64,000 bases of DNA, from positions 81,608-145,607 of the forward strand of contig JAISTB010000009.1 of assembly GCA_031272775.1 (NCBI GenBank). Reading direction: 5' to 3'. This document shows, piece after piece, positions 1-9,400 of the stretch (its first letter is position 1; every line of letters begins with the position of its first letter). The position numbers and the translations under genes were made by a program. The stretch is from Fusobacteriaceae bacterium. GTDB lineage: Bacteria; Fusobacteriota; Fusobacteriia; Fusobacteriales; Fusobacteriaceae. The notes beneath the pieces are model-generated. The model was not told where the DNA came from. It searched no databases and saw only the letters and a program-made list of their open reading frames with translations.

Positions 1-1473
1 GGGAGGCGTGATCATCGAGAGATTGGCGAAATAAAAAATGTAGAAGTGGGCCACGATCAAGGGCACGCCGATCTTTTTCAAAGCCGGCGCCAAAAGCGTC
101 GCCGACATGATGTAGGCCGCGCTTGTGGGCATGCCCATGCCCATAATGATCACGAGAACCATGGCGAGCACGAGGGCCAACCAAAGGCGGTTTCCGGCCA
201 TTTTGGAGATTTCCTGGCTGATCATGAGCCCGAGACTCGTATAACTGAGAATCCCGACGATGATCCCGGCCACCGCGCAGGGGATGGCTACGACCACGGC
301 GGAATTGGCCCCGTCGATCAGCGTGTTGATGAACTTGACCACGCCGAGCCGGGAGTCTTTCCGGGCCGAGGCGAGCACGACGAGAACGATCAGCGAGTAA
401 GACGAGGCGAGCCGCACGGTCTTTCCGATCGCGATCAGATACACGAGCAGAATCAACGGGATCAGCAGGTAAAAATACCGGATGATCATCTTTTTCAGCG
501 CGCCGGTGTCGACGGGCTTCGATTTGATGTTATATTTTTTCGCGTAATAATGCACGATGAAGACGAGAGACAGGATGTAGAGCGTCGCCGGTATGATGGC
601 GTAAAGAACGATCGTAAAATACGACATGCCCACATAGTCGGCCATCAAGAAGGCGGCGGCCCCCATGACCGGCGGAATGATCTGCCCGGCCGATCCCGCG
701 ATGGCGAGGATGGCCGCCGTGAATTTGGGCTCAAAGCCCGAATCCACAACGGATTCGTAGGTCAGCGTCCCCACGGAGGCCACATTTGCCGCGGCGCTTC
801 CGCTGATGGTCCCGAAGAGCCCGCAGGCCACGACCATGGATTTCGCTTCCCCGCCGACCATTTTGCTCGTGATGAACTTGGCCAGGGAAATGAAGAGCTT
901 CCCCGCCGGCGTCGCCGAAAGGAAGGCCCCGAAGATCATAAAGTAAAATACCGTATCGGCGGAGACCCCTGTGGCTGTGCCGAGGATGCCGTTTGTGGAG
1001 ACATACTGCAACTCGATCATGCTCGAAGCGTTCATGCCGCGATGGGTGAGCACGCCGGGCAGCATTTTCCCCGCAAAGCCGTAGACGATAAAGACGAGGC
1101 AGACGATGGTCATGGAAAGACCGAGCATCCGGCGGCAGGACTCGATCAATAAAATCATGACGATCCCGCCGAGGATCAGTTCTATCGGCGTCATATCGGT
1201 GATATAGAGCATCCGCGCCATGATCCGGGCCGAATCAAAATAGAGAAAAGCGCCGCAGATAATGGCGAGAATCGCGCAGAAGAAATCCACGGCCTTTCCG
1301 ATCAGCGGGTCGCCGGCGAGGAAGGGTTTTGACAAAAAAACCATGGCGATCGCAAAACCGATGTGGATTCCCCGCAGACCGATCGTCGAGATCCCCGCCT
1401 TGAAGCAGGCGTAGATCTGGAAGGCCACCCAAATCAACGCGACAATATTCCGAAAAATCTTTCGTGCTCCCAC
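1..1473 (-). CDS. TRAP transporter fused 4TM/12TM permease, TAXI type (partial)
   Basis: Membrane component of a TRAP importer, which uses an ion gradient to take up a substrate delivered by the periplasmic TAXI receptor encoded just downstream. The frame is open from a GTG at 1473 (AAGGGGG ribosome binding site upstream) to the left window edge, giving 491 codons; fused permeases are usually 620-700 residues, so the C-terminus is missing. The N-terminal third is hydrophobic DctQ-like sequence (IYACFKAGISTIGLRGIHIG), followed by DctM-like sequence with the family hallmarks GTISGSAAANVASVGT and GSAGQIIPPVMGAAAF. The start lies 12 bases after the receptor stop, so receptor and permease are cotranscribed. 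GTG was chosen because no ATG gives a full N-terminus. Confidence 0.93.
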   Translation of the reverse strand, partial: MGARKIFRNIVALIWVAFQIYACFKAGISTIGLRGIHIGFAIAMVFLSKPFLAGDPLIGKAVDFFCAILAIICGAFLYFDSARIMARMLYITDMTPIELILGGIVMILLIESCRRMLGLSMTIVCLVFIVYGFAGKMLPGVLTHRGMNASSMIELQYVSTNGILGTATGVSADTVFYFMIFGAFLSATPAGKLFISLAKFITSKMVGGEAKSMVVACGLFGTISGSAAANVASVGTLTYESVVDSGFEPKFTAAILAIAGSAGQIIPPVMGAAAFLMADYVGMSYFTIVLYAIIPATLYILSLVFIVHYYAKKYNIKSKPVDTGALKKMIIRYFYLLIPLILLVYLIAIGKTVRLASSYSLIVLVVLASARKDSRLGVVKFINTLIDGANSAVVVAIPCAVAGIIVGILSYTSLGLMISQEISKMAGNRLWLALVLAMVLVIIMGMGMPTSAAYIMSATLLAPALKKIGVPLIVAHFYIFYFANLSMITPP

Positions 1474-1485
1474 CCTTTTTCCCCC

Positions 1486-2511
1486 TTATTTGATCAAGCC
1501 GATCTCACGATAATATTTTTCCGCGCCCGGATGCAGGGGGAAACCGCCGTAGAGTTCAGGCGTAGCGCAGGCTTCGCGGTTGAAGTTGCCGAGTCCCGCG
1601 TGACCGGTTTTCAGTTCCTCGGGATTCTCGTAGATCTGTTTTACGATGCGATAGGCGATTTCGTCGGGCAGATCCGTCGTCGTCACAATATTGGTCGTGA
1701 TGCCGGCGCAAATGACGTCTTTCGTCTGTTTGTTGAAGCTGTTGGCGGGCATGGTGGCGACGCTGTAGCCGTTCCCTTTCAGGTATTCAAGGGACTGCTC
1801 GTCAAGCTCGCCCACGGTGACGTCGGCGGTCGTGCAGAGTTCCGTAAAAGCGGGATGACCAACGGATACGTGCTGCATGAAGAAGTCGCACTTGCCGTCC
1901 TGATAAGCGGCCACGATGCTGGCAAAATCCGTATGAGTCACGGAACCGCCCCATTTGATGATGTCTTCATAGGAACAGCCGATGGATTCCAGCACGAGCC
2001 GGGTCGTATATTCGCTGGCGGAACCGGTTTCCGACGTGTAAACATTGATCGGCATTTTCTTTTCGGCGATGTCCCGGATGCGGGTAAAGCCCGCTCCGTT
2101 CCGGATCGCGATGCCGACATACATCTGGTCGATGGTCCCTACGAGTCCGCGCAGTTTGGGAATGGCGCCGCTTTCCTGAAAAGCCAGGATCCCTTTGTAG
2201 GCCCAGGCGTTTGTACAGTTGAAACCTAGACCGATATCGGCCTTTCCGGCTTTCAGCAAGAGCATATTGCCGACGCCGCCGGAATTGGGCATAACGTCAA
2301 TTTTGAGACCCGTATCATGCGAGGTCACCACATTGGCCACCGTCGCGCCGTACACGTACCAGGAACTGCCCACGGCAAGCGTCGCGAACTGGACGGTTTT
2401 GTCGACCTTGTCGCCGGGATTGAACGTATACTTGGCGTGGCTCGTCGTAAAAGCGGTCAGGAATAACACAAGGGCAAACAGCACAGCAGTAATTCTTTTC
2501 ACTTTTCTCAT
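1486..2511 (-). CDS. TRAP transporter TAXI family substrate-binding protein
   Basis: Periplasmic receptor of the TRAP system, 341 residues. A signal peptide (MRKVKRITAVLFALVLFLTA, cleavage near SHA-KY, residue 24) is followed by the TAXI-family opening LAVGSSWYVYGATVANVV and the glycine-rich NSGGVGNMLLLKAGKADIG. The start at 2511 has GGAGG eight bases upstream; an upstream in-frame ATG at 2559 would place 16 polar residues before the signal peptide and is rejected. It is first in a two-gene unit with the permease, behind a strong promoter at 2602-2631. The family binds carboxylates such as glutamate or C4 acids; the substrate cannot be read from sequence. Confidence 0.94.
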   Translation of the reverse strand: MRKVKRITAVLFALVLFLTAFTTSHAKYTFNPGDKVDKTVQFATLAVGSSWYVYGATVANVVTSHDTGLKIDVMPNSGGVGNMLLLKAGKADIGLGFNCTNAWAYKGILAFQESGAIPKLRGLVGTIDQMYVGIAIRNGAGFTRIRDIAEKKMPINVYTSETGSASEYTTRLVLESIGCSYEDIIKWGGSVTHTDFASIVAAYQDGKCDFFMQHVSVGHPAFTELCTTADVTVGELDEQSLEYLKGNGYSVATMPANSFNKQTKDVICAGITTNIVTTTDLPDEIAYRIVKQIYENPEELKTGHAGLGNFNREACATPELYGGFPLHPGAEKYYREIGLIK

Positions 2512-2601
2512 AAAAATATCCTCCTTTCGTTGTCCAAAATTTTGTGTTTGTCTTTCCATAATGTGGAACGCATACCGCTGTTTCCGTGAAAAATATAAAA
2601 A

Positions 2602-2631
2602 ATTATACTACAATTTTGTTTCCTTTGTCAA
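2602..2631 (-). promoter_or_regulatory. Sigma-70 promoter of the TAXI-TRAP operon
   Basis: On the minus strand a perfect TTGACA (2631-2626) and TATAAT (2607-2602) are separated by 18 bases, about 90 bases before the receptor start. This makes the TRAP pair independent of rnr, which ends at 2698. No convincing terminator for rnr was seen between them. Confidence 0.8.
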
Positions 2632-2697
2632 TAACAAAATACTGTTTTTTGACGTGGCGTTCGTATTGCCGCCGTTTTGTTCGAATTATGCTCATGA

Positions 2698-4824
2698 TCA
2701 TTCCGCGTTTTCCGGCAAAAGCGCGGTGGGAATGACCTCGATTTCGAGCTCGGCCAGGCTGGCCCGGACGACGGTAATCGGAAATTTGTCCCCGATATTG
2801 TACCAAAGTCCTTCGCTTTGATCTTCCATGGCGTAGCGCTCCTCGTCCAGCTCATAAAAATGATCGGCGGCCACAAGATCCCAATAACACTCGATATTCT
2901 CTTCGGTAGCGAGGAAAATCTTCTTCCGGGAAAAGCCGACGATGGTTCCGGTAAATTCCTCCCCGACCCGTTCCCGCATGTATTCGACGACCTTGATCCG
3001 GACGCTCTGTTCTTCGGCCTTCATGGCGATCCGCTCCGTCCGCGAAATATGAAGGCAAATGCCCGGCAGCTCTCCGGCCAGTTTGGCGTTCTCCTCGGCG
3101 GAGGGATAGCGGGTCAGGCGGGACGCGAGAATCCGGTGCGCCATGAGGTCGGCGTAGCGGCGTATGGGCGAGGTAAAATGCGTGTAGCAGCGGGAGGCGA
3201 GACCGAAATGGCCGATATTTTCCACGGTATAGCGGGCCTGCTTCAGGGACATGAGGATCAGCTTGTGGATCAACTGGCTGACGCCCGTCTCTCGGGATTT
3301 GTCAATGATTTCCTGCAGTTCCTTGGGATGGAGGTCGTCATGGCGACTGACCCGGAAGCCGAAACGGTTCAAGACCGTATTGAGGGCCGTGATCTTTTCG
3401 GGATCGGGCTTTTCGTGGGTTCGGTAGAGGGCGGGGAGTTCCGCGTAATAGAGTTCTTCGGCCACGGTTTCGTTGGCGGCCACCATAAAATCTTCGATGA
3501 GTTTTTCGGCTTCGCCCCTTTCCCGGGTTCCGACGCTCTCCACGAGGCCTTTTTCATTGAGTTTGACCTTGATCTCGGGCAGATCGAAGTCAATATTGCC
3601 GTTGGCGCGCTTTTTCTTTCGCAGAATGTGCGAGAGCGCCAGCATGGTCGAGACCATGGGCGCGATATCCGCGTACTGCGTCAGCGCTTCCGCCTCCCCG
3701 GCGATGATCCGGTTGACGTCGGTATAAGTCATGCGGCGGGCGCTCCTGATGACGGAACGGAAAAGATCGTAGTTTTCCACTTCTCCCGCGGGGGTAATCT
3801 CCATGCGGCAGGTAAACGTGAGCTTTTCCTCGCCCTCGTTCAGCGAGCAGATGCCGTTGCTGAGTTCGGGCGGCAGCATGGGCAGCACCCTGTCCACTAG
3901 GTAGACCGAGTTGCCCCGGGCATAGGCCTCAACGTCCAGAGCCGAGCCTTCCCGCACGTACCAGGAGACGTCGGCTATGGAGACAAAGAGCCGGTAATTG
4001 CCGTTTATGAGTTTCTCCACGTAAACGGCGTCGTCCAAATCTTTGGCGTCCTCGCCGTCTATGGTAATAATCGGAAGCGTCGTGAGATCGACCCTTCCTT
4101 TGCGTTCTTCCCCGCGGATCCCCAGAGGGATCGCTTTCGCTTCTTCGACGACCTCCCGGGGAAAGGTCTCCGGCAGTCCCTCGTTGATGATCAGGGCCCG
4201 GATCATGTTTCCGGTATCCTGAGCGTCGCCGAGGATACGCAGGATCTGCCCCGACGGCTTTCTGGACTCGTCTCCCCAGTCGATAATTTCCACGGTCACG
4301 AGCTCGTTGTCTTTGGCGTCGCGCATCATGTGGGCGGGAATATAAATGTCCCGGCCGAAGGAGCCTGTGGGGACCACAAAACCGAAATCGCCGTTTTTTT
4401 CAAAGACGCCGGTCACGGTATTCTTGCTGCGCTCGATAATCCTGACGACCTTGCCTTCCTGCTTCATCCCGTCCCGGGCGTCGGAAACGATCCTGACCCA
4501 GACCGTATCGCCATCCACGGCGCTTCCCAAATCGGGACCGGCCACAAAGACGCCGCCCTCGTCCTCGGTGTCCACAAAGCCGTAGCGGTCCGTCGTCATG
4601 GAGACGACGCCCTTGACGAGGCCCTTCATGTCGGGCAGGTTGTACTTGTTCTTGCGGTTCAACGTAATTTCGCCGATCCTGACCCATTCCCGCAGTTCGG
4701 CCTTGATCTCTTTCTTCGGCCGTTGCTGCCAGTGAAGCAGCTCCGTGATTTCCGTGTACTTGAGTCCTCTTCCCTCGCTCGCGAGAACGTCTTGCAGTTC
4801 CCGGAGCCCTTTTTCATTGGTCAT
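2698..4824 (-). CDS. rnr: Ribonuclease R (RNB/S1 exoribonuclease)
   Basis: 3'-5' processive exoribonuclease acting on structured RNA, 708 residues, the normal length. Order: N-terminal helix-turn-helix-like segment (1-65), cold-shock OB domains (about 70-225), the RNB catalytic domain (about 245-570) with the metal-binding motif ITIDGEDAKDLDDAVY near residue 255 and HFTSPIRRYADLMAHR near 520, then a C-terminal S1 domain (about 620-705). The start overlaps the 3' end of yqeK by 11 bases, so the two are translationally coupled. No tail rich in basic residues follows the S1 domain, unlike the E. coli enzyme. Confidence 0.96.
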   Translation of the reverse strand: MTNEKGLRELQDVLASEGRGLKYTEITELLHWQQRPKKEIKAELREWVRIGEITLNRKNKYNLPDMKGLVKGVVSMTTDRYGFVDTEDEGGVFVAGPDLGSAVDGDTVWVRIVSDARDGMKQEGKVVRIIERSKNTVTGVFEKNGDFGFVVPTGSFGRDIYIPAHMMRDAKDNELVTVEIIDWGDESRKPSGQILRILGDAQDTGNMIRALIINEGLPETFPREVVEEAKAIPLGIRGEERKGRVDLTTLPIITIDGEDAKDLDDAVYVEKLINGNYRLFVSIADVSWYVREGSALDVEAYARGNSVYLVDRVLPMLPPELSNGICSLNEGEEKLTFTCRMEITPAGEVENYDLFRSVIRSARRMTYTDVNRIIAGEAEALTQYADIAPMVSTMLALSHILRKKKRANGNIDFDLPEIKVKLNEKGLVESVGTRERGEAEKLIEDFMVAANETVAEELYYAELPALYRTHEKPDPEKITALNTVLNRFGFRVSRHDDLHPKELQEIIDKSRETGVSQLIHKLILMSLKQARYTVENIGHFGLASRCYTHFTSPIRRYADLMAHRILASRLTRYPSAEENAKLAGELPGICLHISRTERIAMKAEEQSVRIKVVEYMRERVGEEFTGTIVGFSRKKIFLATEENIECYWDLVAADHFYELDEERYAMEDQSEGLWYNIGDKFPITVVRASLAELEIEVIPTALLPENAE

Positions 4825-5446
4825 GTTTTCCCCCGTTTCCGGGATCGCTCCCGTTTTGATCGGGCCTGCCCGCTTGCAGCCAGGCCAGCATTTTTTCCGT
4901 ATTCGGATGGATATATTTTCCCGATTGCCTCAGATAGGCCGTCATGTGACGCAGAGCGTAGAGGATCCCGCCGTCCATATCGGCAAAGACCCGCCGACGG
5001 ATCTCGGCCGCCTCGGGATAGGCGCGACCGGGCTCCACGGCGTCGGCGATGTAAATGACCCGGGCAAAGCGGGAAAGGCCTTCTTTCCCTACCGTGTGAT
5101 ACTTTATGGCCTCGAGGATTTCGGGATCGGCGATCCCGTACCCGTGTTCCGCCAGGGCCGCCCCCGCGAAGCCGTGCATGATCTCGGGACTTTCAAGGTC
5201 CTTTTCGCCCATTTCGCCGGGAAAATACTGACAGACCATCTTTCTCAGGTCTTCCGCAGACCACTCCTTGCAGATGTCATGCAAAAGGGCGGCCGTTTCG
5301 ATCCGCCCGGGATCAAGGCCGAAAGGTTTTGCCAGGGCGAGGGCGGTTTCCACGACGCCCATGGTGTGGCGAAAACGGCGGGGGCTCAATTCGGCCTCCA
5401 CGCTTTCCTTCAATAAAGTTGTCTTTTGTCGCGACGCTTCCCGCAT
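4814..5446 (-). CDS. yqeK: HD-domain hydrolase, YqeK-type (Ap4A hydrolase)
   Basis: Probable symmetrical diadenosine tetraphosphatase of the YqeK family, 210 residues. The HD metal site is visible as RHTMGVVETALALAKPFG and AALLHDICKEW in the first 75 residues, followed by a conserved HTVG motif near residue 120. In Firmicutes yqeK normally sits beside nadD and rsfS; here it precedes rnr, which is less usual. Start chosen at 5446 with GGAG six bases upstream; an in-frame ATG at 5512 would lie inside the promoter and gives implausible N-terminal sequence. Confidence 0.88.
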   Translation of the reverse strand: MREASRQKTTLLKESVEAELSPRRFRHTMGVVETALALAKPFGLDPGRIETAALLHDICKEWSAEDLRKMVCQYFPGEMGEKDLESPEIMHGFAGAALAEHGYGIADPEILEAIKYHTVGKEGLSRFARVIYIADAVEPGRAYPEAAEIRRRVFADMDGGILYALRHMTAYLRQSGKYIHPNTEKMLAWLQAGRPDQNGSDPGNGGKHDQ

Positions 5447-5483
5447 GGTGTCTCCGATCCTGTTTTTTCCGGTCTTTATGTAT

Positions 5484-5512
5484 ATTGTATCACATCGCGG
5501 CAATAAAGACAA
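5484..5512 (-). promoter_or_regulatory. Promoter of yqeK-rnr
   Basis: TTGTCT (5512-5507), 17 bases, TACAAT (5489-5484) on the minus strand, about 38 bases before the yqeK start. Four of six -35 and five of six -10 bases match consensus. Confidence 0.6.
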
Positions 5513-5515
5513 ACA

Positions 5516-5544
5516 ATAAAAAGGGAACGGAATTTCTCCGCTCC
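5516..5544 (-). terminator. Intrinsic terminator after the aldo/keto reductase gene
   Basis: On the minus strand GGAGCGGA, a GAAAT loop and TCCGTTCC (two G-T pairs) are followed by CTTTTTATTG. It lies 9 bases after the stop at 5553 and closes the long liv/oxidoreductase unit. Confidence 0.75.
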
Positions 5545-5552
5545 GGGGTGGG

Positions 5553-6566
5553 TTACGACTCCATGATTCCTTTTTCCCGCAAAAAGCCCTTGTACCAGAT
5601 GAGCTGCTCCTTCAGTAGCTCATAGGGCTTCAGGCCGTAGGGACAGCGGGTTTCGCAGGCCTTGCACGCGATGCAGTTTTCGATCCGGAACATTTTCTCC
5701 CGGGCCTCTTTCGTCACCATGCCCTGATAGGGCGACCGCAGCATAAATTCCCGCATTCTGGCGGCCATGAAGATCTCGATATCCGCCGGACAGGGCAGGC
5801 AATAGCCGCAACCCCGACAGAATTTTCCGCCCAAGGCTTGTTTTTCTTCCGCGACCCGGGCCGCGTATTCTTCCGTAAAAGCGGGGTCCTTTTCCTCCAG
5901 TTCCAAGAATTGTTCGATTTCTTCAATTCTCTGAACGCCCCAGATGGGGACGGGCGTTTCCAGCGACCGGATAAAGGCGAAATTGGCCTCGACGTTGCGG
6001 ATCAGTCCGCCGGACATGGCCTTCATGCAGATAAAGCCCATGCCCGCGTCGGCGGTTTCCTTCACAAGAGCGACGTCCTTTTCCCCCGAAAGACAGGAAA
6101 AAGGGAATTGCAGGGTCTCGAAGAGTCCGCTGCGGACCGCTTTGAAGGCTTCTTCGAGCTTGTGCTGCGTAATGCCCATATGGAGCACTTTTCCTTCGGC
6201 GATAAACTTGCGCATTTCCGCGATCTGCTCGTCGCCCGGCGTATGATTGTGAAATTGCAGCAAATCCACATGGTCGGTCTTCAGGTTCCGCAGCGTTGTC
6301 TCCAAATCGGCGCGCATTTTGGCCGGGTCCCTGCCCATGGTCTTTGAGGCGATGAAGATCCGGTCCCGTACGTCGGAGAGCGCGTACGCGATTTTTTCCT
6401 CGCTGTCCGAATAAGCCCTCGCCGTATCAAAAAAGTTGACGCCGCCGTCGTAAGCCCGCCGCAAAATCCCGGCGGCTTCCTCAAATGTACAACGTTGAAT
6501 CGGAAGCGCCCCGAAGGACGTCCGCGATACGTTCATTCCCGTTTTTCCCAAGGCCGTGTACTTCAT
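5553..6566 (-). CDS. Aldo/keto reductase with C-terminal 4Fe-4S ferredoxin domain
   Basis: Predicted oxidoreductase, 337 residues: an aldo/keto reductase barrel (about 1-255) fused to a ferredoxin-like tail. The AKR start MKYTALGKTGMNVSRTSFGA and catalytic region DGGVNFFDTARAYSDSE are clear. The tail carries two cysteine groups, CRGCGYCLPC and CIACKACETRCPYGL, suggesting [4Fe-4S] clusters and ferredoxin-linked rather than purely NAD(P)H chemistry. Start set at 6566 (AGGAGGAAAG ribosome site) instead of an upstream 5620-frame extension at 6620. It is last in the liv/oxidoreductase unit, 17 bases after the flavoprotein gene, so it probably serves the same pathway; the substrate is unknown. Confidence 0.88.
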   Translation of the reverse strand: MKYTALGKTGMNVSRTSFGALPIQRCTFEEAAGILRRAYDGGVNFFDTARAYSDSEEKIAYALSDVRDRIFIASKTMGRDPAKMRADLETTLRNLKTDHVDLLQFHNHTPGDEQIAEMRKFIAEGKVLHMGITQHKLEEAFKAVRSGLFETLQFPFSCLSGEKDVALVKETADAGMGFICMKAMSGGLIRNVEANFAFIRSLETPVPIWGVQRIEEIEQFLELEEKDPAFTEEYAARVAEEKQALGGKFCRGCGYCLPCPADIEIFMAARMREFMLRSPYQGMVTKEAREKMFRIENCIACKACETRCPYGLKPYELLKEQLIWYKGFLREKGIMES

Positions 6567-6583
6567 TTCTTTCCTCCTCCGTT

Positions 6584-8569
6584 CTATAAGATACTTCCGC
6601 TCTCGCGGAATTCCCGCCACACATTTTCAAAGAATTCATCCCGTACAGGAATCGGCCGTACGGGCCGCCACGCGACCCGGACTTCCGGAAGTTCCCCCGC
6701 GCTCACGGGTTCAAGCGAAACAATCTGGGTCACGCCGGTCTTTTGGCCTTCCTCTGTCGTATACGCAAAAGCGTCCGGAAGAAAATCATAAGGTTTTTGC
6801 CCCGCGGGATCCGTATAGAGGGCGCTGCCGCGGCTTTTTCCGCCGTTTTCCACGTAATCGGCCATGGCGGAGAGATACGCCAACTGGCACAAGAGCGTCT
6901 CCCGCAAGCGGAACACATGGCGCAAATCCACGGGTTTTGAAACTTTTGCCTCTTCTTTGAAGCGGGAAAGCCGTTCCCGGACCCGGGCAAGGGTTTCCCG
7001 GATCCTGTCCCCGTTTCGGATGGCGCCGCCCACGGCGCTCATGTTTTGCCTTGCTTCCCGCAACAGCGCTTTCACGGTATCGGCGCCGGATTCGAGGGCG
7101 GATTCCGCCAGATCCACAACTTGGCCGAGGGCCGCCGCCGACGCTTTTTCAAATGCCGCCGCCGAAAGGGGCGGGCCTTTTTCCTTCCGGGCGATAAATT
7201 CCGCCGCCCTGGTCGCCCCCACCTGCCCCGCGTTGAGGGCGCTGCCGCCGGGCCGGTAGATCCCGTGGGTCCCCGCCGCTTCGCCCACGGCGAAAAAGCC
7301 TTCAACATTTGTCCGCCACCAGCGGTCCACGTCAAGGCCGCCGTTGTTGTGCTGGGCGCAAAGGGAGATTTCCAGCATGTCCCTGGTGAGGTCGACGCCT
7401 CTCTCCCGGTAAAAGGAGACCGCCGGGGCGTTCATATGAGAAAGCCGCTCAACGGGCGTCCCGAAACAAGCGCCTGCCTTTTGCAGATAGTCCCTCGCTT
7501 CCTCCGACAATTTTCCGAAATCGAGCGTCCCTTCCCCGGGATTTTCCCGGTAATCGAGAAAAACCCGTCGCCCTTTTTGAATTTCCAGCCAGACGAGGAT
7601 ATCCACAAGGGAAGACCCGCCGGCTGCTTTTCGCACGTCAAAGGGCCATTGATAGCCTTTAAGGAATACCAGCGACAGCAGTTTGTAGCGGTCCTGAATA
7701 TACGAAAAGAGAAATTCCCGCGGATCCTGTCCATTCGCGTCCGTCGACACAAAGCGCGGCAGAACCTGCATGTAGGTCCCCGAGACATTCCATTTGGGCC
7801 GGATACTGGCAAGTCCCCACTGCCATTCCGTGAGATTTTTTCCCCGAGCCCCCGCCTCAAAGGCCAGACCCGACGCGCCGTAGTGTCCCTCGGGATAAAC
7901 GGTATTTTCATAGATGCCGGCGGGGCCTCCCGTGGCGTATACGATATTTTTACAGTTGACGAGCACAAAGGGAGATCGGTCCCCCCCCTTTGCCGCCTGT
8001 TCCGTGTCGAGACAGACGAGCCCCCGGATCCGGGCGTCTTCGACGATGATTTTCACCACTTGCAAGTGATCGAAAATCGGGACGCCCTTTTGCCGGACAG
8101 CCGCCTCCAGGCATTCGGTCATCCGCCGGGACGTATAGGGACCGACGCTGGTGGCGCGGGTCCTTGGATCGTGGTCCGTCTTGTAGCCCGCGTATTCGCC
8201 GTATTGGTTTTTGGGAAATTCCACCCCCAAGTTGACGAGATTCATAAAACACGGAACGCTCAACGCCGCTTCGCAAAGGGCGTGATCCCCGTCCACGGCC
8301 CCGCCCTCAAAAAGGGTCTCCGCCATTTCCCCCACGCTGTCGGGCGTATCCCCCGAGAGCGTGAGTTTGTAGTAGGTCTGCTTGTCGGAGCCTGTATTGC
8401 GGGAAGTCCCCGCCTTCACATGCTCCGTGACCACGCAGACGTCTTGATCTCCATAGCCCCAAAGCCTGTCCGCCGCGCAGAATCCGGCTGCGCCGGTTCC
8501 CACGACAACGGTTCCCGTATGAATTACGGGGATTTCCTTTCCTCTGAATTGAAACGCGGTTTTTTCCAT
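6584..8569 (-). CDS. FAD-dependent fumarate reductase/succinate dehydrogenase-type flavoprotein
   Basis: Flavoprotein of the FAD-binding-2 family, 661 residues. The dinucleotide fold is at the N-terminus (VVVGTGAAGFCAADRLWGYG, residues 20-39), and a second FAD-contact motif VEGFFAVGEAAGTHGIYRPG lies near residue 430, followed by a helical C-terminal domain with several arginines, as in SdhA/FrdA and aspartate oxidases. No heme domain, signal peptide or partner iron-sulfur subunit is encoded nearby, so it is probably a soluble enoate-type or dehydrogenase enzyme rather than a respiratory complex. It sits between the SDR and AKR genes of the liv unit. Family assignment is secure, substrate is not. 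Confidence 0.85.
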   Translation of the reverse strand: MEKTAFQFRGKEIPVIHTGTVVVGTGAAGFCAADRLWGYGDQDVCVVTEHVKAGTSRNTGSDKQTYYKLTLSGDTPDSVGEMAETLFEGGAVDGDHALCEAALSVPCFMNLVNLGVEFPKNQYGEYAGYKTDHDPRTRATSVGPYTSRRMTECLEAAVRQKGVPIFDHLQVVKIIVEDARIRGLVCLDTEQAAKGGDRSPFVLVNCKNIVYATGGPAGIYENTVYPEGHYGASGLAFEAGARGKNLTEWQWGLASIRPKWNVSGTYMQVLPRFVSTDANGQDPREFLFSYIQDRYKLLSLVFLKGYQWPFDVRKAAGGSSLVDILVWLEIQKGRRVFLDYRENPGEGTLDFGKLSEEARDYLQKAGACFGTPVERLSHMNAPAVSFYRERGVDLTRDMLEISLCAQHNNGGLDVDRWWRTNVEGFFAVGEAAGTHGIYRPGGSALNAGQVGATRAAEFIARKEKGPPLSAAAFEKASAAALGQVVDLAESALESGADTVKALLREARQNMSAVGGAIRNGDRIRETLARVRERLSRFKEEAKVSKPVDLRHVFRLRETLLCQLAYLSAMADYVENGGKSRGSALYTDPAGQKPYDFLPDAFAYTTEEGQKTGVTQIVSLEPVSAGELPEVRVAWRPVRPIPVRDEFFENVWREFRESGSIL

Positions 8570-8594
8570 GATAAACCCTCACAAGATCACGCTT

Positions 8595-9371
8595 TTACAA
8601 TTGCTTCAAATGAAAGCCGCCGTCCACGTCGATGTAATTTCCGGTCGTGTAGAGAATATCATCCGACGCCAGGACCTTGACGACATTGGCCACGTCTTCG
8701 GGCATACCCCAGCGCTTGACGGGGAAGAGGCCCCCGGCGATGAGACCGTCATATTTTTCCTTGACCTTTGCCGTCATGTCGGTGGCGATGACGCCCGGCC
8801 GCACCTCATGGACGAGAATGCCGTCTCCCGCAAGCCTTGCCGCAAAAAGTTTCGTCAGCATGGAAATCCCCGCCTTGGATACGCAGTATTCCCCGCGATT
8901 GACCGAAACCACCTCCGCGGAGCAGGAGGAGATATTGATGATGGTCCCCCGCTTTTTTCCTCTATATTCTTGACTGAGCATAACTTTTGCCACGGCCTGG
9001 GTCAGGAAGAGATTGCCCTTGGTATTGATCCCCACGACCCGGTCAAAGCTCTCCTCGCTCATGTCCAGCAGATCCGCCCGTTCAAGAGGCGCGACCCCCG
9101 CGTTATTGACGAGCGCATGGATTTCCCCGAAGCGCTCGAGCGCCTCCCGGACAAGGATTTTCCGGTCTTCGCTTTTTCCGACGTCCGATCGGACATAAAG
9201 ATATTCCGCCCCCGTTTCCGCGATGGCTTTCAAGGCCTCTTCGTTTTCGTCGGCGTCCCTGGTCCCCGAAAGAACAAGGTTGTAGCCCTCCGCCCCCAGG
9301 GTTTTGGCGATGGCAAAACCGATCCCCCGGGTCGCGCCGGTCACAATGGCTGTTTTTTTTAGGTTTGACAT
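8595..9371 (-). CDS. Short-chain dehydrogenase/reductase (FabG-like)
   Basis: NAD(P)-dependent SDR, 258 residues. Cofactor motif TGATRGIGFAIAKTLG (residues 10-25), NNAG near residue 90 and the catalytic Ser-Tyr-Lys as ISSCSAE...YCVSK are all intact. Start at 9371 has CGGAGG upstream; a much longer open frame to 9656 overlaps the OYE gene and is rejected. Sequence alone cannot tell a 3-ketoacyl-ACP reductase from a dedicated alcohol dehydrogenase, but the position inside a transport/oxidoreductase unit favours a catabolic hydroxyacid or hydroxyl oxidation. Confidence 0.88.
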   Translation of the reverse strand: MSNLKKTAIVTGATRGIGFAIAKTLGAEGYNLVLSGTRDADENEEALKAIAETGAEYLYVRSDVGKSEDRKILVREALERFGEIHALVNNAGVAPLERADLLDMSEESFDRVVGINTKGNLFLTQAVAKVMLSQEYRGKKRGTIINISSCSAEVVSVNRGEYCVSKAGISMLTKLFAARLAGDGILVHEVRPGVIATDMTAKVKEKYDGLIAGGLFPVKRWGMPEDVANVVKVLASDDILYTTGNYIDVDGGFHLKQL

Positions 9372-9400
9372 ACAAATTCCTCCGAATATTGTTTTTTGTT

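Noticed and set aside
46..1152. A 368-codon plus-strand frame at the left edge
   Set aside because: The minus strand reads a TRAP permease through the whole stretch with hallmark motifs; the plus frame is a His/Arg/Asp-rich shadow.
2603..2876. Small minus-strand frames in and beside the TAXI promoter region
   Set aside because: They overlap the rnr 3' end or the consensus promoter and have no ribosome sites.
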